Source: Panax quinquefolius (taxonomy: Eukaryota > Streptophyta > Magnoliopsida > Apiales > Araliaceae). From it: a DNA stretch of 64,000 nucleotides. The stretch is from assembly GCA_020205615.1 (NCBI GenBank), contig CM035171.1, positions 120,160,893 through 120,224,892 of the forward strand, in the 5' to 3' direction. Each line of letters opens with the position of its first letter. The stretch's first letter is position 1. The notes beneath the pieces are model-generated. The model had not been told where the DNA came from. It was given only the letters and a program-made list of their open reading frames with translations, and ran no database searches. A program made the translations under genes and the position numbers. Shown piece after piece: positions 1-10,900 of this stretch.

Positions 1-32
1 GAAGTCAAGACCATCACATACCAATTGTTCCA

Positions 33-1187
33 GGCAGCAAACCAGTTAATGCCAATCCATACAGGTACCCTTATATACAGAAAACAGAAATTGAAAGGTT
101 GGTTAGAGAAATGCTAGATAATGGTATTATTAAGCACACCACTTCATCTTATGCATCACCAGTTCTTTTAGTCAAAAAGAAGGATGACACTTGGAGATTT
201 TGTGTGGACTATAGGGCTTTAAATAACATTACCGTGAAGAACAAATTTCCTATACCTATCATAGATGAACTGCTAGATGAGCTAAAAGGAAGTAAAGTGT
301 TCACTAAATTAGATTTGAGTAGTGGATATCACCAAATCCGAATCAAAGATGAGGATGTTCAAAAAATTGCTTTTAAAACCCACCGAGGACATTATGAATT
401 TATGGTGATGCCATTTGGTTTAACCAATGCATAAGCCACTTTCCAATGTGTAATGAATGAAGTGTTAGCCAACAATTGAGGAAGTTTGTTTTAGTCTCTT
501 TGATGATGATATTTTGGTCTACAACCACTGCTTGGAAGATCATAAACAGCATCTGAGACAGGTACTTTCACTTTTAAGAAAGCATCAGCTCTTTGTTAAA
601 AGAAGTGTGACTTTTGTAAATCTGAGATTGAATATCTGGGCCATGTAATTAAAGAAGATGGAGTGGCAGTGGATGAGAACAAAATAGAAGTAATGAGGAA
701 ATGGCTTGTTCCCAAAAATTTGAAGTCACTAAGGGGTTTCTTGGGTCTCACAGGCTACTACAGAAGGCTTGTACAACATTATGGAATTATTTCCAAACCT
801 CTAACCAACTTGCTTAAGAAGGGAGCCTTTCAGTGGGGAAAAGAAGCTGAGGAAGCCTTCTGTAGATTGAAAGAGGATTTGTCTTCTACTCCAGTGCTTA
901 CACTACCTGACTTCAGGAAACCTTTCATCATAGAAACAGATGCATGTCATACTGGTATTGGGGATGTCTTGATGCAAGAGGGCAGACCTTTGGCCTATCT
1001 CAGTAAGGCATTAGCAAACAAACACTTGGGGCTATCAACTTATGAGAAGGAGTTGCTAGCCATTATTATGACTGTCCAGAGATGGAGGACTTATCTGCTA
1101 GGACATAAATTTATCATTAAAACAGACCATGAGGCATTGAAATATTTTATGGAGCAGAAATTAACAACACTGGTGCAACAGAAATGA
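33..1187 (+). pseudogene. Reverse transcriptase and RNase H remnant
   Basis: Reverse transcriptase would copy element RNA into DNA. The fingers/palm part is visible at 99-434, with the conserved stretch [13 protein letters not shown] and the MPFGLTNA motif. An in-frame TAA follows immediately at about 432. The segment around the active-site motif (about 500-525) keeps an Asp-Asp pair and ILVY, but stops surround it. The connection and RNase H-like part is open at 663-1187, with TDACHTGIG, the LSTYEKELLAI helix and TDHEALKYF. The domains are spread over at least three frames, so the product cannot be made as one protein. Confidence 0.93.
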
Positions 1188-1196
1188 GTATCTAAA

Positions 1197-2506
1197 ATGC
1201 TTGGATTTGATTATCCTATAGTGTACAAAAAGGGAAAGGACAATTTGGTGGCAGATGACCTATTCAGGCAATATGAGACTGAAATCAGGTGCACCACAGT
1301 TACAGAAATGAGTCCAAATTGGAAGGATGAAATCAGTGGCAGCTTGGAAGGGGACTTAGAAGCACAACAGGTTCTGGCCCCATTAATAATGAATCCAGAT
1401 GCTAATCCACTCTTCAGTCTGAAAGGAGTCTTGAGGAAAGAGGGAAAAATTTATGTGGGAAATCAGGGAGAGCTGAGGAAGAAGCTAATAGAAGCAATTC
1501 ATGGGAGCTCAGAGGGGGGACACTCTGGAATCACAACCACTATTAAGAGGGCTGAAGCCCTTTTCTACTGGCCAAGTTTGAGGAAGGACTTTACTGACTT
1601 TGTCAAACAATGTGATGTGTGCCAAAGGAATAAGCATGCTCACTATCTCCAGGTTTACTGCAGCCAATTCCCATTCCTAATCAAGCTTGGGAAGTCATAA
1701 CTATGGATTTTGTGGAAGGGTTGCCTAAATCTGATGGAAAGGACACTATATTGGTGACGGTAGATAAGTTCACCAAAGGATGTCATTTAATGGCTCTGTC
1801 ACACCCTTACACAGCCTCACAAGTTGCACAGTTAGTATTAGATCATGTGATCAAGCTGCATGGAACCCCAAAGGCCATTATATCTAACAGAGATAAAATC
1901 TTTATTAGTAGTTTTTGGAAGGAATTCTTTAAAGCCATGGGGACACAGATCAAGCTAAGTTCAGCCTACCACCCCCAAACTGATGGCCAAAGTGAAAGGG
2001 TCAACCAATGTATTGAGATATACTTGAGGTGCATGACTGGACATAAACTTGCTCAATGGAGAAAGTGACTGCCACTTGCTGAATGGTGGTACAATACCAA
2101 TTTTTATACATGCATTGGCATGACTCCCTACAAAGCTTTGTATGGAATAGATCCTCTAATTCTGAGTTACCATCAGTCCAGGCCACAAGGAAATCCTGCA
2201 GTGCAGATGTTTGTGCAGGACATGGAAAAATTACAACAGTTATTAAAGGAGAATCTGCAGAAAGCTCAAGAAAGAATAAAGATGTATGTAGATATAAAAA
2301 GATCCGAAAGGGAGTTTGAGGTGGGTGATGAAGTTTTTCTTAAGTTACAGCCATATAGGCAGTCATCTGTCAGTGTAAGAAAGAACTTCAAATTATCTGC
2401 TAGATACTATGGACCTTATTCCATAGTTAAAAGAGTTTGGAAGGTGGCCTATCAGCTTAAATTACCCCCTGAAGCCAAAATTCATAATGTCTTCCATGTG
2501 TCTTAG
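1197..2506 (+). pseudogene. Integrase remnant
   Basis: Integrase would insert the element cDNA into the chromosome. The HHCC zinc-binding part lies at about 1490-1635, with spaced His residues and the CDVCQRNKH motif. The catalytic core begins at 1703 with MDFVEGLPKS, carries the first Asp in VTVDKFTKG and keeps the Glu in HPQTDGQSERVN. The usual SDRD motif reads SNRD, so the second catalytic Asp is probably Asn. Stops interrupt the frame at about 1698 and 2068. The C-terminal GPY/F-type region is open at 2120-2506 (GDEVFLKLQPYRQ, YYGPYSIVKR). The copy is inactive by inspection. Confidence 0.92.
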
Positions 2507-2760
2507 CTCAAGAATAAAATTGGAAGGAAGAAAGTTATACAAACTATGCTACCTAAAGTGACTGCAGAAGGGGAACTGAAACCTGAGCCAACTGCAATCC
2601 TTGACAGGAAAATTATCAAAAAAACACAACAGCCATAGTCATGGTTCTGGTGCAATGGTCCAACACAATACCTGAGGATGCTACTTGGGAAGAATGGCAA
2701 AAGATCTGTAGAGAATTTCCAACTTTAATCCTTGAGGACAAGGATTTTCTTAAGGGAGGG
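2507..2760 (+). pseudogene. Chromodomain remnant at the integrase C-terminus
   Basis: After the integrase tail, the reading in two frames gives ILDRKIIKK and then, after an in-frame TAG near 2637, LVQWSN and EDATWEEW. These are hallmarks of the chromodomain that chromoviruses carry at the end of integrase to target chromatin. The product normally ends with a GGG-rich stretch overlapping the polypurine tract, which is seen here at about 2750-2764. The frame change at about 2637 disrupts it. Confidence 0.8.
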
Positions 2761-2765
2761 GGAAT

Positions 2766-3081
2766 TGTTGGGAAGATTACCTGTTAAGCTTAATTAGTTT
2801 AGTTGGTTATCTAATAAATCATTGGAGGGATAGAATAGTCTTTCTATTTTATTCAGTAAGGGTACTTAAGTCTTTCCTTTATGAGTCTGTTTAGAGTTTG
2901 TTACGTGTCATGTGCTGAGCATGGTGCTAGCGTGTAATGCTGCTGAGCTACTATATGTGTTATTGGGATCTGATTTCAGATGTATCTAATACATGAACCT
3001 TTTATTCTTCTGTCAATTTCTTCTTTTCCTACAAGCTTAGTTTCCTTCCTGTAAATTCTAATTCATAGCAAAGTCATAACA
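2766..3081 (+). repeat. 3' LTR of the chromovirus (about 316 bp)
   Basis: The LTR starts with TGTTGGGAAG directly after a polypurine tract (about 2752-2764, AAGGGAGGGGGAA) and ends with CATAACA. The terminal TGTT...AACA forms the short inverted repeat typical of LTRs. The length of about 316 bp is short but normal for chromoviruses. The right border rests on the terminal motif only, because the partner LTR is outside the window. Confidence 0.75.
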
Positions 3082-4851
3082 GAATGGTTGTTGGATTTGC
3101 CTTTAATTGAGTATATTTTCAGTTTGATGGTGATTACTTTTGCTCAGTTTGTTGAATTTACTTGAATTGTTGTTTGATTGCCTTTACTCGAGTATTTTTT
3201 CAGTTTGATGCATGATTAAGAATTTTATATGTTGAGCACTTGGTTAAAACAAAAAAAGTAGAGAATTTTATCTATTGGTATCTGTGTTGTAATTGATTTC
3301 CTAATAGGATGTTATGTTTGCAGACTCTTTGAAATTTGTATGTATTTGTAGTAATATTATGGGTAAAAGTCTGCATATTATGGGTTGTTAGATGATTAAA
3401 ACTTTTAGATTCCCTACTTTATGTTTTTGAACCCAAATTACAATCACCATTGTGCTTTGATGCTAATATTTGTAAAAACAAAAACAGTATGCGCCATTAT
3501 ATTCAGTGCAAAACGTTATGATTATCTGATTTAATGAAGTAGTGGTAGGCCTGTTAGCACAATTGGAAATTACATTTTGAAGTCCCCCAAAGGAATAATA
3601 TTATGTATACATCATCTGTACACACACAAAGATATATTAATGAATAACTGATTTTGGTCAAAAACTAAAAATATTCTTTTGATTTATGAGCAATACAAGC
3701 GAATATCGTATTTGCCTTATCTACTCTATGGTTCTTTTAGTGTTGTCTCTCTTTATATATTGAGTATATTTGATAGGGACATATTTTTGTGCGTACGTAG
3801 TTTTGTCATTATTCAAGTTTTATGTTATAATTTGACAGCTTTTTTCATGCTTCTATGTATTTGGAACTAAGTTGTTTTTGTGGAGGTTTAGTGTTAGTTC
3901 TTAACTTATATGACAAGTTTGTTTCTATGACATCAGTTCACGCTTCCATTATTTGCTTTGCTGCCTTGTCTTTTTTTGAAAGTCATGAGTTCAAGATGAC
4001 AAGGTGCACAAATTTGCTGCATCAATATCTACTACATAATTTTTAACCTTGATATGGAATTCCTTATTTTTCATGGTTTTTACGTATCGTAAACTTGTTG
4101 ACAGTAACTTATTATTTATGGTGAATGTGTTAATTAGAGATTAGACTAGAGCAAAATTGGAAAGGGTTTAGTTTTTACGCTTATATATGGTAGTCATTTT
4201 CTTCCTACCCTAGCTAGTTTGTGGTAAAAGGCGTTATTGAGTTTGGTTAAGTTGTTTATTCTTTATTTGGGACGTGTTGAAATTATTAAAAATCTGTTGT
4301 TAAGTTGTGCAGGCTCTCATTTTCTATTGTCAAGTGAAGTCTATATATCTGAAAGTATGGAATTCATACTGCTTGCAATACAATTTTGACAACCATCTTA
4401 AAGTTCCATAGCATTTCACTTCTTGCTTCCAAGGATCATGAACTGTTAGCTTACAGCCTCACCCATCTTGGCCAAAAATGTAGAATACATGTCTCTTTTT
4501 GCACTTCTTGAGATCTATTTGTTAATATTGTTTGGTTTAGAAAAAATAGTTTTTATACACCAGTTTTTGTGGAATTACGTTGCTTGACTGAGTATTAACT
4601 GCTGCATGTTTATGACACCGTCACTATTTAATTAAGTGTGCTTCCATATTTTATAAATGTGATTTTTTAATCGCAAAACCTATGCAATTCCTTAATATTT
4701 ACCCATGTCTTGTTTGTTGATATCATTTGTCCAATATTGCAACTATGACCTGTTTCATGTTTACAATTTTTTTAAACTCTAATTGTGAGCTTATGCAGGG
4801 TTGTCTTTGCGGGTAATTCCATTCTATTTCGGAGTTGTTTGTTTCTTTACA
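3082..4851. other. Non-coding stretch; probable 5' leader intron of the eRF1 copy
   Basis: No protein-like frame is convincing here. The sequence is T-rich on the plus strand and ends with a good acceptor (TTATGCAG at about 4792-4799), followed by a 52-base leader and the eRF1 start codon. Plant eRF1 genes commonly have an intron in the 5' UTR, so much of this stretch may be that intron. I found no matching upstream leader exon, and the chromovirus may have inserted in or near it. Confidence 0.5.
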
Positions 4852-6162
4852 ATGTCGGACAGTCATGAAACTGATAAGAACATTGAGATATGGAAGATCA
4901 AAAAGCTTATCAAGGCTCTCGAAGCTGCTCGAGGAAATGGAACCAGCATGATTTCTCTAATTATGCCTCGTGATCAAATATCTCGAGTTACAAAGATGCT
5001 GGGGGATGAATTTGGAACTGCTTCAAACATAAAAAGCAGGGTAAATCGTCAATCAGTTTTAGGTGCAATTACATCTGCTCAGCAGAGACTGAAGCTCTAC
5101 AATAAGGTTCCTCCAAATTGACTTGTGCTTTACACTGGAACCATTGTAACTGACGATGGGAAGGAAAAGAAGGTTACAATTGACTTTGAGCCCTTCAGGC
5201 CCATAAATGCATCTCTTTATCTTTGTGATAACAAGTTCCATACAGAAGCATTAAATGAACTTTTAGAATCTGATGACAAGTTTGGCTTTATCGTGATGGA
5301 TGGGAATGGGACTCTTTTTGGGACACTGAGTGGCAACACTAGAGAAGTTCTTCATAAATTCACTGTTGATCTCCCAAAGAAACATTGAAGAGAGGACAGT
5401 CAGCTCTGCGTTTTGCTCGTCTCCGAATGGAGAAGTGCCACAACTATGTGAGGAAGACAGCAGAGCTTGCCACACAGTTTTTTATCAATCCTGCCACTAG
5501 CCAGCCTAATGTTGCAGGGCTCATACTTGCCGGATCTGCAGACTTTAAAACTGAGCTGAGTCAGTCTGATATGTTTGATCCCGCTCTTCAGGCTAAAATT
5601 TTGAATGTTGTGGATGTTTCTTATTGGGGGAGGGAACGGATTTAATCAAGCAATTGAGCTCTCTTCGAGATCCTTTCCAATGTTAAGTTTATACAGGAAA
5701 AGCGGTTAATAGGCAAATATTTTGAGGAAATTAGTCAGGATACTGGAAAGTATGTTTTTGGTGTGGACGACACATTTGAAAGCTCTGGAGATGGGTGCTG
5801 TTGAAATTCTTATTGTGTGGGAAAATCTAGATATTAATAGATATGTGCTTAAACATAGCACTACAGCTGAAATAATCATAAAACATTTGAACAAAGATCA
5901 AGAGTCTGATCAGAGTAATTTTCGCGATGCAGCAACCAATGCTGAACTAGAGGTTCAGGAAAAGATCTCACTGCTCGAGTGGTTTGCTAATGAATATAAA
6001 AAGTTTGGTTGCACACTAGAGTTCGTCACCAACAAATCACAAGAGGGATCTCAGTTTTGCAGAGGCTTTGGTGGAATTGGGGGAATCCTACGCTACCAGC
6101 TTGATATTCGATCATTCGATGAGCTTTCTGATGATGGAGAAGTTTATGGAGATTCTGATTAG
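4852..6162 (+). pseudogene. Eukaryotic peptide chain release factor 1 (eRF1) pseudogene
   Basis: eRF1 reads stop codons in the ribosomal A site and triggers peptide release. This copy is clearly homologous from MSDSHETD at the N-terminus to the acidic tail ending GDSD, over the full length of about 435 codons and without introns in the coding part, as is usual for plant eRF1. The NIKS stop-codon-reading loop (about 5024-5035) is intact. Damage: Gly90 is TGA (5119-5121), Gly179 is TGA (5386-5388), one base is missing right after it so the GGQ loop is lost, one T is gained near 5606, one base is lost near 5662 and one T is gained near 5772. The indels cancel, so the last third returns to the original frame. 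The retained leader acceptor argues for a DNA duplicate rather than a retrocopy. Two substitution-type stops argue against pure assembly error. Confidence 0.92.
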
Positions 6163-7918
6163 CAATCAATCAACATTTCCCATGCCGGTGCAGGGGCACT
6201 GAGCCTGCATCAGGGCACGAGTTCTTGCACTGATGTTCCTGTGTAGTTCACCAAAAGGAGTTCCTATTTTAAGGTCAGCCCCTGCTCTGCCATTATTTTA
6301 CTTGGCTCATAATAACTTATACTAGTAATCCTTAATGGTATTATAGAAATCATGTATACATATACATAATTACTATTCTTGTCTATTTTTCTCTAAATTT
6401 TGAAGTGCATTGAAGTTTAACGTGGTGATTGCTTGTGCTTTATATGATGGCCCAGTTGGATGAATCATCTGGATGGAAGTCTGTCAATCCTTTTTCTTGT
6501 GCTCGTGGGAAACCTGATAAAGCTAATAAGCTTGCTGTGCATTTGGCTGTGGCGTCAAGTTGGAGATTGACTGGGACAAGACTATTTAGATCCACTATAA
6601 GCATTTTGCTAGGTTAGCCATGGGTTTTTGCAGAACTTGTGTTTATGCTCTAAGAAGCTTCTTTTTATGTATTTAGTTTTATACTTATTTATGAAAGCCA
6701 AATATGGCTATTTCATAGAAAGTCTATATGTTGTTGATCTACATGTACAATTCTGGATGTTTTCATGGGGGCAAGACTTCAATGAGAATCCACAAACTAT
6801 CTCAACCTAAAGAAAAATAGCTCATAGCTCAATATCATTATCTCAACCGTAAAATGTTAAACCCAAACCCAAGTATCCAAAATATCCAGTTCCAAACCCA
6901 TAAATGTTATTGTAAACAAATTTGAGAATTATTTAGTTTTGTGATTAATTTTATTCTTAAGGATTTTTTTTTCGAATTTGACCTTACTGAATTTTGAGGC
7001 TGGATTCGCCCCTTATCGCAATACATAACAGGATAAATATTTGATGAAATTAGATTGCGATCAACGAAAAATTATATGATGTGATAAGATAAAATTAATT
7101 AAAATAAAATCCTTTTTATCTCTTTGGTGTCATAATGATTTGAGTGATATTACATGCAAAAGAACCATAAACATTAAAATTTGATTTCCACAAGCTAACA
7201 AATATATTGACAGCAATAGTAGTATTCAACCAATTGTAGTATTTAATTTGATTTTCACAAGTGATTTAGCATGTGCTTGTTAACAAGCAAGCAGCTGTAT
7301 ATGACTCACCTAAAAATCCTCATTTTTAATTAATTATGTATTGTATTGTTTTACCTCTAACTAAAACCAGACATACCTAAATATGTCTTCTTCAACATAA
7401 TTTACAGCAAAACCAATTGATTGCGATATCTAATAAGTCTTAATTAGGCAGCCTAATTTGTTAATTGTTACCAAAAACTTGTACCCAAACAGAGAACTGG
7501 AATCGTAAATAATGGCCTATGCAAGAGCTAGAATAATTCTACCTAGTGCACAAAATTGCTGATACTCAAATACATACATGTTTCACATTCATACACCAAC
7601 AAAAGTAAAAAGATAGCGAGGCCAAAGCAGTTTACACTTTTTCCAGAAATTTCAAAGGATACAAAGAGGGCTGAGGAAAAATGGTACATATCTTTACAGG
7701 GTTTGCATGCGTCTGTCTCCTAACTTGGCAGCGCAGCAGGTATAATGCCGACACCAGGCACAAGCAACTGGCTGAAGCGACTAGCGGGAATAAATCAACA
7801 ACATAAACACCACATGAGCACACTGGAGTATGCCGATGCTTGAGACAGCTCAATCCATTGTAAATGTGGCATTGTACAAGAATATGTATATTTCAAGAGG
7901 AGTCTTTTGTGGATCAGA
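6163..7918. other. Intergenic: decayed eRF1 3' region and SPL7 3' UTR
   Basis: About 6163-6300 is probably the old eRF1 3' UTR. The middle is AT-rich and has no frame I recognise; short open frames at 6429-6617 and 6628-6810 have no family features. The right end, roughly 7600-7918, is GC-richer and most likely the 3' UTR of the minus-strand SPL7 gene. Confidence 0.6.
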
Positions 7919-10900
7919 TCAAGAGTTGTCGAACAAACACCTGCGGATAGTTATTGCAAATTCACCAACCTTCCGAGGGTGGAGAACTACAGCACAAACT
8001 CCAAAACATACAGCAGCGGCAGAAATTATAAAGATAAGATGACGAGAAGGCAAAACTGTATTGGTGAATAAGCGACCGGAAGCCTTCCTTGGATCTTTTA
8101 AAAGGTTCACGTTCATAACCACCTCTGCATTTAATAGTGGAGCAGTTTCGCTTCTGTCAGGAGATGTGGAAGCCACCAAAGCACCCGACTTGATTTTCTC
8201 GGTTACCTTATCCTGCAATAGCAAAAGCCAAAATACTAATTTAATAGAAGATACGAGTAATAGTCATCAAAGATGCAGCCAAAAATACAGGGGTAGTTAT
8301 TACTCATATTCATTCAAATCTTAACATGTCACAAGTCATAAAGAAGATTTAGTCTGTTAAAATTCTATTATGATCACAATACCCAAAGCGTACTACATGA
8401 TGCGCAATCTAATCCCTATTCGACCAAAACAAAATATAAAATAAATAAATAAATAAGCTAAATGGCTAAACTGCACCAGCAGACATGGTTGTCCAGTTAT
8501 ATCTTCTGAGCACACAGAGAACCAATTGCAAAAGGAAAAGTAGAAAGGTTTATATGAACATAGAATATAGCAAGTGAATTAAAAATTTACAACCTTCAGC
8601 ATCCGAGACCAAGCCAGAACAGGAAGGAAAATTTGTCTGCGTATTCTAGAAGTTTAACAAGACTAAAAAGAACAATACAAATAAGAGTTAAAGACTTGCA
8701 CTTTTCAAAACATCTTGTGCAGATACAAGACCACTTCAGAGCTCAAATATAAAGAACAGGTTAGACTGGAAACAAGAATAGATGCCAGTTTTGAGTCCAG
8801 AAGAATAACTTAATTCCATTCTCAAAACAACATAATATAATAAAAAGTATAAATCTCACCCACAGATAAATGCATGGTATTGAAAAATTTATGGACACAA
8901 AATACGGATTTTCAAGTGATATTTATATATACACGCGCGCGCGCGCGCGCGCGCATGCGTACATCTTTCAAGTCTGACTGATATCTAATACAGGTTCCTT
9001 TGCAAACTACTTGTGCAAAAACTGATTTTCTCACCTGATTGGTAACATGAACAACAGGGAACACGTCTATTTTAGAGCTTTGATCAAAAAAATCCCCTTT
9101 TGAGGCAAGATCTCTAACATGCAACACTGGATTCATCTTCTTTTCAAACTTCTGGGAAATTATACCACTCACATTATCAATATTACTCTGGTACAGCTTC
9201 ATATCAGAATCAGCAACACCACAAGTTGAACTGTTGTTCATTACAATCTTCACATGGTATGATACTCTTTCCAATATGGCAGAGAACTCATTTTCAATAA
9301 GAAACTTGAACAAACAATTGAATCTTTGTATCTGAGAAGAAGTCAGGGTCTGTCGCTTATTTTCCAAAGCAGGCTCCTTGACTAACCACGCCACATCTAA
9401 GAGAAATTCAGAAAAGTACTTCTGTCTTGAAGCAGAGACTTCACACGAAGAACTATTAGCTGCAAACTGTAATCCTTTTGAGTAGAGAAATGTATCAAGT
9501 TTGTGGCGCATGATATTCATTTCAGAACAAATTTCTTTATTGCCAATGAGAATGGGAATGAAGTTGGATAGGCCAGATTCATTCTCAACCTACAAAAACA
9601 GTTCACAGCAATGACAATAAATGTTCAAGAAAAGTTGTTATTAAAGCAAGAACGACACCTTTCACTGTATGAACAAGCCATGCCAGTAAATCACATGCAT
9701 AAAACATAACACTAGTACACTACTAAGGAGAAAAATGGTTCTGCGAGAGATTATAAATATATTAAGTATAACAAAATGTATGAAGAAACATGATGCTTAA
9801 TGACATTAAAAATATTCCAAAAAGATAGAGCCCTTTGAATTTCGCCATGAAGCATTTAAGAGCTGCTTTACTTTAGTATCCTTCCATCCAACTTTCTATT
9901 TTAGGGTTGTTGAAAATGGTTGGCCATTTATTCAAATCAGGGTACTTTTAATAGGAATAGCCCACATTAAATTATGTAGAATGATACCCAACCATTGAAA
10001 TATAATGATTCAACTTTTCTCTCCTTAAATTATGAAATGGCCACATAAAGTTGGACAGTTGGATTATTTTCTAAACACTCAACCATGACGATGATAGATT
10101 TTTTATGTTCCAAAACAATTGAATGTTTCCACTTTTCATTGATAGTTCATTGGCACTTTTTGGAATTTCCACTTACATTAAAAATTTGAATGATAGGAAA
10201 AGGTATGGTTTCATTCACCTCCTCAATTCACTCATTTAAGATGGGAAAATAGTTGATTTGATAACATCCATAGTTTTTTTAATGGGTTAAATCCTTTTTT
10301 GAAGACCCCTATTTACATTTGCATCATCCAACTCAATGTTTTTCTAGTCAACTCATTGTACTATTCCCTCCGTCCCATGATAAAAGTCCTTATTACTATT
10401 TTGAATAGTCCCATGTTAAATGTCCACTTTCCTTTAATAACCAAACTTCTACACATTTTTTCTTATTATACTCGTAGCATTAAATATCTCATACTTTTCT
10501 TATTCTAATTCTCTCTCCATATTTAATAAGTATAATTAGTTATGTGCCTGAAAGTCAGAAAATAATTAATGACATATTATTAAATTTTTCATTTCATCAT
10601 CTTCTTAATATGCAAAAGTTCACCCCAGAAAAGGGAGTATAATTTTTTTATAAAAAAGTTCAAATTCCGTTTAGTCCATTAAATTTTTAATGGAAAAGTG
10701 ACATGGAAATTAAAACTAGAGTAAAGTAAATTTTTTATCCAACATAAAAATTTAAGTAGCAAATTAACTAGGGTACTACTCACAACCCACCCACTAATAT
10801 TGCTTAATTTAACTAAATTAAATTTTAAAAAATCATTTGATTTATTAATTTTAAAATCAAATCATAAGGATTTAAAAACATCAAGTATTCCTCCAACATC

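Larger units (their letters stand above)
1..3081 (+). mobile_element. Decayed Ty3/gypsy chromovirus, 3' part
   Basis: The window opens inside the pol region of a Ty3/gypsy LTR retrotransposon. Reverse transcriptase, RNase H, integrase and chromodomain remnants follow in the usual gypsy order, then a purine-rich tract and a 3' LTR. The reading frame is broken by stops and frameshifts (near 432, 470-600, 1185, 1698, 2068, 2504 and 2637), so the copy is not autonomous. The 5' LTR, gag and protease would lie left of the window. The chromodomain after integrase places it among the chromoviruses; I cannot name the clade. Confidence 0.93.

Noticed and set aside
5059..5894. Minus-strand open frames across the eRF1 copy
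   Set aside because: They are antisense shadows of conserved eRF1 codons.
8912..9034. Extension of the SPL7 exon 9 frame through the CG repeat (Arg-Ala repeats)
   Set aside because: A good donor lies at 9034/9035 and the protein continues in phase in exon 10; the extension is intron sequence.
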